Below are positions 38,001-50,000 of a stretch of DNA of 64,000 nt, piece by piece (positions within the stretch are counted from its first letter, which is position 1; each line of letters begins with the position of its first letter). The notes beneath the pieces are model-generated. The model searched no databases. It was given only the letters and a program-made list of their open reading frames with translations, and was not told where the DNA came from. The stretch comes from Caprella mutica (lineage: Eukaryota > Arthropoda > Malacostraca > Amphipoda > Caprellidae). Position numbers and translations under genes: made by a program. Location: the NCBI GenBank assembly GCA_947561585.1, contig CANNZV010000258.1:248001-312000 (forward strand). Direction: 5' to 3'.

Positions 38001-41000
38001 TACAATTGGGAATATAGAGAGTCACACTCTTTTAGAAATTAATTACACTAAAACTGAGAAAGAGAAAATTAGCAATTTAGCAGAGGGTTTTAATACAGTT
38101 TAACGTCTGTTTCGGAACCAAAGGCTGCATCCCCAGTGTTGAAAGAGAATCAAGTACATTAGATTGGAAGAAGTGGTCCGAATGAAAAATAGCTCCATGA
38201 ACAAAGTCACCCTCCACAGTCGGTGATAATGGCCTATCAATTATACATAAAATTTATTTACACATAAATTATTCACATGAAATTTATTAACATAAAATTT
38301 ATTTAGATATGATATAGTCACATATAATTTATTTACATAAAATATTTATTTACATAAAATTTATTTACATAAAATTTATTTTATAAAATTTATTTACATA
38401 AAATTTATTTACATAAAACTTATTTACATAAAGTTGTAAATAAATTTTGGTTGTAAAATAAGTTTTATGTAAATAAATTATACAAATATATTTTATATTT
38501 TAAATATTAAAATCGTGACATTTTTCTTGCAACCAACCAACAGACAAAGACACAAAATGTGAGGTATCGAGATGATAAAATATTCAATTTAACTTGAATC
38601 ATATATTATTTCACTTGGGTCAACTAGAACTGTGGATCCAACCATTTTTTTTTTTTTTTTATAAGTCAATATTAGATTGATAACCTTTTTAAGTAAGAAT
38701 ATGTTGAAAAAGTAACATTTTATTTCTGTTTTTTCATAAAGTCTGATGTCTTTTGGGGAGATATTTGGGTGGTTCAAAATAAGAAATCATTATGTGGCAG
38801 ATAGGCTACATTTATTTGTACGCTTCTTACTGATAGAATATGAAGATATGGAATAAATTGTACTATTATTTAATGTTTTTATGCTGTCCTCTCCAAAGGA
38901 CGCTGGGTGTTAAACTGTACAGGGTGGGTCAAAAAAACTGGAACCCAAATTGAAATAATAAAACTACTAACGTTATGATTTTCCTAAAATAAGAATTGTG
39001 TTTGTCTACTTTTTTTACATAATTGGTGAGAAATTCAAAACTACTCATAAATCAATATTGATGCTACAGTGAATATAGTAAACGGTGTCATATGATTGCG
39101 CACAAACATAAAGTTACGAATATTGTTTTTAATTACAGAAAAACACGATAATCCTTTATATTTATATCATATCATTAACAACCCATTATAAAATATATAT
39201 TTAATCTATATTTCTTCCTCACTATCTACCGAATCCCTCCACATGTCCTCCATTTCTTCCCGAATTATATAATACTATCTATGTTCTCATTGCTGCCATA
39301 ACGATCACTGTGCGACATTTGCTAACTGATGTGTTCAACTATTGCATTATTGCACTAATATATGCAAATGAATGGCCACCAAGATCACTGGACATGACAC
39401 CAGGTGATTTTTTCTTAATTGGACATTGAAGAGTAAAGAGTTTTCAACTCCGCCTGTGAACTCAGACGACTTGAATGTGAGAATCACAAGTGAAGTGAAT
39501 TTTATCTAAGAAAATTCTGCGTTAATTAAGAGTTATGGCAGCAATGAGAAGAAGGATTGAATTAGGTCAAGAAATGTAGGACATGTGTAGAAATTAAGGA
39601 AGGAATTAAGACTAAATATTTATTTAAGAATGGTTTGTTAATGATATATTGTGAAGGATTGTTGTGTTGGTATTTTTGTTAAAAAAAGAATATTTGTCTT
39701 TTTTTCTGTTTGCGCGAAGCATACTTATGACACCGCTTACTATAATTACTATAGCATCAATATTAATTGATGAGTAGTTTTGAATTTCTCACCATTTATG
39801 TAAAAACAGTAGACGAACACAATGAAGATTTAAGAAAAATCATAACGTTAGTAGTTTTTGAGATATATCAAATCAAAGATGGGTTCCATTTTTTTTTGGC
39901 CCACCCTGTATATATGAATCAAACGCAATTTCCCGGTTAATACACCGGGGACAGTAAGTGACTCAGCATGTGACTCAAATGAGAGTTTTTCATAAATGCT
40001 TATTTTTTTCCAAAGGTAATGAATCTGAAGTTCTTACCAAAAATTAATCAATAAAATAATCAATAAATATAATATTTTCTATTCTCAGAAAAAAAATTAT
40101 GGAGGAATATGGAATAAAATTATGTTTTATATTTTTTCAATTTGCCTCTAGATTTTGATCTGTCATATATTTTGTACAAAATTATTTAATTTAAGAGACA
40201 ATAACTTTTACGTGTTTAATATATTATAATTTACTAATAAATAAATAATTGTTATTCCACAATCACAATTGAGAAATTATTGGAACAAAAAAATGACGTA
40301 TAACATAGGGAGAGAGTCCTCTAGTACGCTTAATTAATAGTAATATCGCAATGTAACCTAACAGACAAAATAATATTACATGTATATACTATATTGTATA
40401 TATTTATTTGAAACATCACCACAGGTCTTTCATTTATCTCAGCTCAGAAGATGATATTTTGATTACAAAAACGTTTGGGCAGAAAATGTGTACTTTATTC
40501 CTGCCTTTCATTCACAATGTGGTGTGAATAATACAGAAACCGGAAAATTACTAAAACTACTCATTCGAAGAGTACCAACTAGCTGTCATTGCAGGCATCC
40601 ATGCATATCATAAAATGATTTTTAATTTATAAATTTTATCGCTTCCATAAATAACACGCTCTTATATATTTGATGCAGTTTAATTTGTAGGCTCCTTTGA
40701 ATAAATAAAAAATCAATATATTTTTTTGAATATCTGATAGGTAATTCATAGTATTCAATAAGTTCTTTTTTAAATGCCATAAGCTTTTTTAAAACGAATC
40801 CATTTTATTTAATTTTTGTTCAGTAGGAATACAATAGCTTTTGTTTCAAAAAGCAATTTTATTGAAAACATCGTAATTTCTTTTATATTATATATAGAAT
40901 TAGTATTTACCTCACTTTAATTACCAATTTACTATAGTATTATTTTCTCACCAACAGGATGCATAGATTATTTCACGGGATCCTTTGAAAATTATGGCAG

Positions 41001-44000
41001 CACCTTGATATCTAAATCTGAAACTTCCGAATCGACTGCAGTTGGAAATGTCATAGTAACTCTCGGCTACAATCCTGAGTTCTTAGACGAACCTGAAGAA
41101 ATCGATAACTCTGCAACAGCAGATGGATTCAAGTACCTGGATGGAGTGGATGACGGCAGTAACATTGTTGTGTCTGTTAAACAAAACATGATAGGACTTC
41201 CAGATTTTCCAGAGAGTGTTGTAAGTTATGAAACAGTTAGAGCATTTTTTTACGGAATGCAGTCAATGTCAATTTATATTATTTATACTGACAAAAACTG
41301 TGGATTGTCTCAGAGGAGATGTACAAACTTTCTTAGTAATGAAGGACAATTTCTCTGTGTATGGATGTCACATATCACACATATCGGACATTAAGAACGA
41401 AAATTTGTTACTCTGTCAACTTATATTAAATATTTATTGCAAACGGAGAAAATTACTTATCTAAAATAAAGCACAACGCATTTTTATTTCTATGTTGTAT
41501 AAGATTTGTAGATATGGTGTGCAGCACGAATTAAATATAGTGAATTATTTAACATAGTTATGAATTATGATATTATTACACTGACTGAAATATTTTGTAT
41601 TGTTAATTCATCACAGGTAAGCTTGCAGATACAGTACGACTTCCCAGTGATGGCTAATGACTCGGTAAGTATGAGGTAAAGTTATAATTTGAAAGTAGCA
41701 ATTGCTAGTGGTGCAAATTAACATTTATTGAAAACAAACCTGCAGTTGAATGTATAAAACATAGTACATATTTAAATGAGTTTGATGGTTTCTTATATTT
41801 CACAGTACTAGTTTAAAAATTAAAGCGCATGTGACTTTGATAAATTATACTCTAAAATTTTCAAAAACTAACTCGGAGAACTAGCTCGTGATAGGTTAAT
41901 CAGATATTCAAACGGATAGATCGATTAAGGATTCATGTTAAATCCCAGTGTCTGAGTACTGTGAGTGTCCAAGTATTGCCATCCTATGTTCCATTGTGTT
42001 TTGTTTTAAATAATTTAAATAATAAAATTCTTTCATCTATGAAATTGAGAAATGACATCTTTGAAGAATTGAATTGATTTCCAGATTTGCACACTTCAAA
42101 TAAGAGTTGACTTGCAAGATGAAAACACTCAAACTCCAACTACAGACAAAGATAGTTACAGTTGCCCAGTTCGAGAAGACTATCCTGAAATGCTCACAAT
42201 TCCCAATTTCCAGGTAACAACATATTTTACATCAAAAATATCTAGTAATAATAATTAAGCTTACACTTAAAATTTTGTAATCATAGCAAAGAATGAATAT
42301 TTTCAATACATTGCACAGTTGAAATAATTATTCAGAGACAGTGAGTAATTTGTTAATGAAAAATATGTGCATACATATAGTTTTGTGAAAATTTCAAGTC
42401 GGATGAAATTGAATGTACAATTCAATTCATTCGTCAATTCAATTGCATTAATCAATTGAATGAACAATTCAATGAACACATGGCAATTAAATATTCTTTC
42501 ATCAAGATACTGGAATTTATATTCATGAAATACATCCGATATAATGAGCATCAAAACAAACAGGGCATATATGACAACAGTGAATACAAAATATTTAAGG
42601 ACATTTTTAAGGTTATGATTAACCCTATTTTCCGATTAAGAGGTCCTCCTTTATTTTTTCTTCAGATACTGGCTAGTGACTTGGACTACTCGGTTCCAAA
42701 CAACCAATTGACAGTAACTTTCCAAGAGAGTGACTGTCCTTTGGAGAGTGACGAGCAAACTTACACTCCAGTACAAGGAGGGAATGTCTCAGTCACTTTC
42801 CACCTAAAGAACAAAGTGGATTACGACTCCATGGGCTCTACGCATGACATAACTTGCTCCGGAGCTGCCACTGTGAGTCCCATGATTCTTAAACAGCGCT
42901 AAATGATATTCTAAAACTAGTAATAAAATAATGTTCGTGTTATTATTTCTTCTCAATTCGAAGGATGGCGGAAGCACTCAATTGAAGAAGGAATTCTCTC
43001 TGATTTTGACAGTTGAGCCCTTTTCGGATGAGTCTCCTCGATTTGAATATCCTTTGTACTCTACTGAGCTTGACAATCTGGAAGTAAGTTCTACTCTTTC
43101 ACCATCTCAATGTATCTTCTGAACACTTTATTAAATATAAGAGCCTTTAGAAGTAAATATTTCCACAAACAGGCAACAGGCTTACCTTTGCCAATTTCAC
43201 CTGCTGATATTAAAGCAACTGATGGTGATAATGACGTCATAGAATACAGCATGGAAGCTTATGAAGGTAATTATATGATTTCCTGCGACTTAATAAACTG
43301 GATATCCAAAGCAATTCTCTTGTTCTGACCTCCATATATTATAGAATATATTATATTCTGAATCTTTTTGTACAATATTCAGATAGCGCTCCCTGGAATG
43401 ATTTCTTCACGATTGATTCTTCTACCGCTGAGGTGACCCAAGTGAAAGACTTACCTTCAGACATGGCGGAGCTAGGAAATATAATTTACATAGTTAAAGT
43501 GAGGGATAAACAATAGCGATAAAATTATTGATAAATATTGAACAATTTTATGATCAGAAAATTCGTCCACGGAAATTTCGCCACGGAAAATTTGTCCATG
43601 AAAGTTCATCCTTTCCACGCAAAATAATTAATTTAAAGCAAAAATGTTTTGTTTTGATATAAAGTATTTTAATATATGTCAGCGGATTGTAATTAGTAGA
43701 TAAACTTTTATATCCGTTTGTTTGTTGTACTGCACAATTCATGATTGTGATTAAGCTTGATATATAACCCTAATTTAAAGGGGTAGTAAACCCTTGGACA
43801 AACTTTTTCTCTAATGTTGATAAATCGGTACAGGGATATTAGTAACGGAATAAAATACAGTTATTTCATTTTCTATACTCCTATTTAAAAAAATTAATTC
43901 ATTTATTTCACAAATGCAGTGCCATCTACTAATGTAATCTGGAACTAAAAATCAGCTAATACGTACATACGACAAATACGTACACACGCACGTAGCACCA

Positions 44001-47000
44001 TACAATCCGTACATGTATAATTTTTCATTCGTTCTGCCCCTTTAATTTACTGCCACTTAAATTTGATTTAAGATAACATGTTCGATGCCTAAACGTACTT
44101 ACCACCTGAAGATGTTGTTGGCGCTTACAAAGATTTATGCGAGAAGACTATCTACCAATTGGGTTTATTAACTGCTTTGAAGCTACTTACATTGAAACAA
44201 AACTGGGAAGACAAACCAACGAGAAAAAATAGTTATATCTGGGTGAATTTTGGAATGTTCAATACAGAGTACTACTGGATCTTTTGCTACCTGTCAATGT
44301 TCTGGAATATTTTCACTCCGCAATGAAAACATCAATTGTGCGCAAACATCTTGATATCTGGAAACCAATCACAGCATTGATGAAGGAAGAAGAATTAACC
44401 AAAACTAATATAATTCGAAAAAATAGGTGACACACATCGTAAAAGGACAAATTATCGAGATATTGGCTATAAGAAAAACTAGTATTGCAATTGACTCCGA
44501 ATGAATGATACAGCTAATGTTCAAACAAATATTGCCCATGTTTTTCATTACTGAAAAATTCCACCTATTAGATTTGAATATTTCATAAGTTATTTTTGTT
44601 TCACTTTATTTTAAATTTTCAATCATAAATAACATATATTAGCTACATTTTTTCATGAACTGCTGCTTTTTCTTCATTTTGTAATACTTTGACCTTCCAC
44701 TAGAAATATTTGAAATAAGAATTTAGTGGAAGCAAACATATTATCTATAAGATATGGCTTGGTATTAGCAATTCATATATTACAACTTTATTAGAAACAC
44801 GATGAAAATACTTCTAAAGGCTATATTCAGAATGTGTTGAAAATGGCTGCAAGAATCCTCTAAGCAAAGTTTTGCGCTTATCAAAACGTTTTTCTTCACC
44901 TCTCAATTGTTGTCGGGTCATAATTTGCAGACTAAAATCCATGTGATACTGTCGAATGTAACGATAGTGATTTTTCTAATGATTTTTGTTGTGTTTATGG
45001 ACAGTAAATTTTCCATTGTCCATGCATTCATCAATGACGATGGCCGTACGTTGTGTATCGATTGGTGGTTCATGCTGCCTGACTTTGCTCAAAGACAAAG
45101 TATGGCCAACCTTTCGACCCACTGCAACACGAAGTAGACTCTTGTGGATGCAAGATGGAGCTCCACTCCATTGCACAGGGATGACTAAGCAGATCTTAAC
45201 AGAAGAATTTCAATGACGAGTTATTAACAGAGATCTTCTGGCCAGCACTCTGTCCAGAACTAAATCCTCCTGATTTCCATTTTTGGGCTACAGCACTAAA
45301 ATTGTGTATTCGGAATAACGTTAATCCATTCAAGATCTGATAGAACGTGTGATGCTGTTTTCTGCAAATAAGAACGCCGCAGAGATTGAGATGAGTCTCA
45401 AATATGTTTGCAATTCATAAATTCTTATTACCGAACCATATTTTCTAGAAAATATATTTGCTTCCTCAAAATTCTACTTCAAATATTCTTAGTAGGCGAT
45501 CAAAGTATTGCAAAAAGAAAAGGAGGCTATTTTCATCTAACCAGATTAAAGTGACTGCAATTACCTCTTACACATATTTTTAACACTCAATGATGTATTT
45601 CTTTGTATTTTCAATTTAAACAAAATTAGCGACGTGGACAAATTTTCTGTAAACGAATCTTCCGTCGATAAATTTTCCAATGGTGAATTTTTCTTGCAAC
45701 GAAAAATTTGATTTACTTTCTTATATGATATATTTATAAACATTTCCAAACTCCAGGCAAGTGATGGAACATCATCAGCTGATTCGAGCTCAGATACAAC
45801 GGTACTGCAGATTATCTTACCAGAAATAGAAATCACAACAACAACACAGACTACTACAACTGAAGGTATAGACACCACCATCCAATGTGAAACATGTGAA
45901 CCTTGTCCTACCACCACTGCTTCCTTTATCACTAGCACATTAGAAACTTGCCCCCCTTGCGAAACGACGATAGCATCAGTCACTGAATCTTGTCCTCCGT
46001 GCTATACCACATCCCCTTCCATATTCACAACTACACAAGAAACCTGTCCACCATGCACTACAGACTCTACAACATGTCCAGAATGCTCAACTGAATCCAC
46101 AAGTTGTGCACCATGCTCAACTGAATCAGCAACATGTCCAGCATGTCCAACTGAATCCATAACATGTCCAACCTACACTACAGAAGGCTCTGAATGTCCC
46201 ACATGTACAACAGAATTCACATGTCCACCATGCTCTACTGAATCCATAACATGTCCAACCTACACAACAGATAACTCTGATTGTCCAACATGTACAACAG
46301 ACTTCACATGTCCACCATGCTCTACAGAATCCATAACATGTCCAACTTTAGATTTATCCACCATCACCAATGACAAAACAGACTCGGCATCAGACAATCC
46401 GACATATCCTTCATGCCCCACATGTGAGCCATGTACAACATTTTCACCACCATCTTCTGATAGCCCATTAACTGAAGAAAGTCCTTCAAGTTCATCTTCA
46501 ATCCCTGACAATCCAACTCATTCAACTGAGATGACAAACTGTCCTACCTGTGCTCCTTGCGAATGCACCACCATTAGTTCAGGTATTCAAGAAATATGAA
46601 TGCAAGTTAATTTATTGTGTGTAATGGTAATTTTATGATTCAGCTCATAATCCACAACGTCAACGAGTGGATGTTATTAATAACTATATGATATTTTATC
46701 ATTTTTTAAAGTTTATAGTATCATAATATGAATGATTTTATTTGATTTGAAGACTGCTATTTATTGATTGATAATGAAGTTATTAAAGAAGAAAATCACC
46801 ACTTTCTTGTTAACAACTTACAGACGGCATGTGATAGAGGACTGTACGTTATCGCATCGCTCTTGTACACCTGAAATTAGATCAACACTTACACGCAAGT
46901 TCAACACAGCTGAATGCCTACTCCTCATGTTTGTCATATCATTTTGTTGCATCTTGTTCTCAAGTATCATAATTCACATCTACATAAGATAAACTATAAG

Positions 47001-50000
47001 ATACCGATCAAGCCATACACATACACAATTACACACAGTTACCGAAATTCTTGTATAATATATATGTATATCAAATAATATCGTCTAGTTACATTAGGGT
47101 TTCAATTGAGCTAAACTCTTATATGTTTTATAATGTTACTTCTAAAATTTAAACCACTGCTTATGATATAAATGAAAATATAAGAAATGTCCATTAACTG
47201 TTAAAATTTGATATTCAATTAATATATTTATTTTCGAATATTAAATATGATTTCACAGAACCCATTTAGATCTCTAATCAATTAGTATGACTGAAAATAG
47301 TAATTGATCCCCTCTTCAGCATCTAATCCAACATCAGCAACCGATGTCACACCACCGATTGAACCTTCGTCAGCCACTGATCAAACAACAGTTACTAATC
47401 CAACATCAGGAATGGGTTCAACACAAGCTACTTATTCTTCATCGGCCACTGATCCAATTTCAACTACCGGTATAACAAATTTTACTACAAGTCTTTATAC
47501 AACACCAGCAACCGATCCTTCATTAACTATTGAACCAACACCAGTTTCTGATTCAACACAAGATATTAATTCAACTCCAGGTATTGAATCAATATCAGTT
47601 ATTGATTCGACACCAGATGTTAAGTCAACAGCATTAACGTTCCCTTATCATTCATTGATTCAACATCAGATATTGATTCAACATCAGATATTGATTCAAC
47701 ATCAGAAATTGATTCAACATCAGGTATTGATTCAACATCAGATATTGATTCAACATCAGATATTGATTCAACATCAGATATTGATTCAACATCAGATATT
47801 GATTCAACATCAGATATTGATTCAACATCAGATTTTGATTCAACATCAGATATTGATTCAACATCAGATTTTGATTCAACATCAGATATTAATTCAACAT
47901 CAGATTTTGATTCAACATCAGATATTGATTCAACATCAGATTTTGATTCAACATCAGATATTGATTCAACAACTTATTTATTAGTTACTTCACCTAGTTA
48001 CTGATTATTTTCAATCCATTGATATAACACAACATTCTGGAATGAAGAACAATACTCGATATGAAATTACTTGTATAAGATTTTAAATACTTCTATTGAT
48101 CTCACGGATACCCTACTAATGTTTAGTCAATAAAGTAGATCATCGTGAGAATCTTGTTCTAACAAAAAAATTTAACATTTTTTATAAATTCTATTAACTC
48201 TAGTGCAAGTAACTAACTATCTTCTATTCAGACATTGGAAGCTCGGAATCAACCACCACTAGTCCTACTAGTGAAGTAACAACACACACTGACTCTGGAC
48301 CCACCTCTGCAGATCCAACAGCATCGACTACACCAAGTGCCTCTCCCAAATTCATGTTTGAGCGTTCAGCCTACCACTTCGAGGTGACCGTTAATACATT
48401 GGTTGTTGACACTCTAGAAGTGATAGCCGAAGAGGGAGATTATGAACCTGAGAACGTGTTGTATAGATGGGGTGAGAATCATGATGCAAGAATGATGAAA
48501 AAAATATGAAATTTCCATCAGTTCATACTGGATAGATTTTTATTAATTTTTGTTAATAATTGATTAAAAACTTATTTTTAGAAACAATTACTGAGAAAAA
48601 TAAGTTCATATTGTTGGACCAGAGCTCTGGACAAATCACACTGGATACGGACAATGCAGTCGATGGTTTCTTTGAATTAGTTGCTTTAGCTACTGTGGAT
48701 AAGCAAGAAATATCTACCAAGGTAAATCAAGTATAAATAACTCTTCATTATGATGTACTATAAAGATAACCATATAAATTTCAACAACATTTCTAAATGT
48801 AGTAATTTATATTTAGGTCAATATATTGGTCAAAGAAGTTTTAAATTGTGGAGATTTGACTCTCTCTTTTGGAGTACTGGATCATGATATCAGAGAAGAC
48901 GCAGAAGTTGGCGAGACATTAGTTAAGATAACAGATGACGAAGGTATAGCCAAAGACTTCTGCATTCAAGGAACTAAACCTGATAACTACAAAGGTATTA
49001 GTCAAATTGAATTATAGATTATTGATTTGAGCAATTTATAGTCTGAATATATAATAAATATTTGCTTTATATTTGCACTTTAGGTCCGTATTATACTATT
49101 TAACAGTTGAATAAAAAAATCATAATATGATTGAAATATTTCTGTCATACAATTTTTTACCAGATTACTTCTCAATCGACGCCAATGGACTTCTGACGCT
49201 GGAAAAGAAAATAGACGCAGATGCGATGCAAGGAGATAGCATCAGAATAAGAGTTCACGCCTCAGAGACTGAAATAAAGGAAGGAGAATGTCCAGCGTAC
49301 ACAGACGGAAACCTACAAAGGTGATGAAGCTGTTTAAGATAGCATAGAAATGCAGAAAAAATTCACCAGAATATAAACATGTCAACCAAATTGTTAATAG
49401 TACTGTGATAGTATTGCGACATTATGACATCATCTCATATTAATAATAAACACTCAGATAAGTTTTGAATTAGTCTAATAGAAAATATGAAATACCTAAT
49501 GTTATGCATAAACAAAAGGACCAGTTTTAACATTAAAAACTATAAAGTAGCAAAAAGAAATAAAATTAAGATTAATAATTTAGATATATTCTATTTTATT
49601 TGGCTCACTAAACTTGCTACTTTAGTTTTATAACATTATTAAATAACTTCCTTCATACAACTTAATGAATGACTTAATCGCCTACGCAAAGTAAAAGATC
49701 CTAACTTGTTTTCTAATTTGACCTCTGTTATCAAGTAAGTTGCACTTTATTCTTTTTAAATTATAATGTGTGTTTACTATACTAACTTTTGATAAATTTG
49801 AGAAGGTGAAACATTGTTTAGTAAACTAAATTTACTTTTTAATACAGAAATCAAGGCTATGTAATCATTAACGTTGAAGATATTAACGACGAAGCTCCAG
49901 TAATAGTGAAGCCATCAGAAAGCTCCTCAAGGTTTGGCTACCCAATTGACATTTCTTTGCAGCAAGTTGTGGGTCCCGTACTCACAGTACAGGTGAGAAG

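Larger units (their letters stand above)
32915..38631. mobile_element. 5.7 kb element bounded by tandem-repeat inverted termini and carrying a satellite
   Basis: Both ends begin with the same nine bases (ACAGTTCTA, 32913 and its inverse ending 38633) followed by ATTGATCCAAATGAA or GTTGACCCAAGTGAA. The left arm repeats GATCCAAGTGAAAT about four times. Homology between arms continues (TTTATCATCTCGATACC, ACATTTTGTGTCTTTGTC) for about 160 bp. The interior has a mariner relic, the satellite array and AT-rich repeats. Target duplication is unclear. Confidence 0.65.
43550..45700 (+). mobile_element. MULE-like element inserted in cadherin intron 8
   Basis: Left arm repeats GAAAATTCGTCCACGG, GGAAATTTCGCCACGG and GGAAAATTTGTCCATG; the right arm (about 45625-45700) carries the inverted equivalents (GACAAATTTTCTG, GATAAATTTTCCAATGG). 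Inside are a MULE transposase fragment, a ~270-bp MITE and a Tc1-like relic. The equivalent intron in the upstream cadherin copy (5558-5654) lacks all of this, giving an empty site. Flanking 9-mers match only 6/9. Confidence 0.75.

Noticed and set aside
45561..45983. Minus-strand ORF of 140 codons
   Set aside because: Antisense of the MULE-like arm and the first part of exon 9; not a gene.
46260..46511. Minus-strand ORF rich in Gly, Val, Ser and His
   Set aside because: It is the antisense shadow of the Cys/Thr stalk exon.
46768..46992. Plus-strand ORF with a hydrophobic C-terminus
   Set aside because: It lies in cadherin intron 9, does not fit the phase of neighbouring exons, and resembles no family I know.
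47304..47984. 226-codon ORF continuing exon 10 through LIQHQI repeats
   Set aside because: The repeat portion is out of frame with the DSTSDI sense and a good phase-matching donor precedes it, so I end the exon at 47580.
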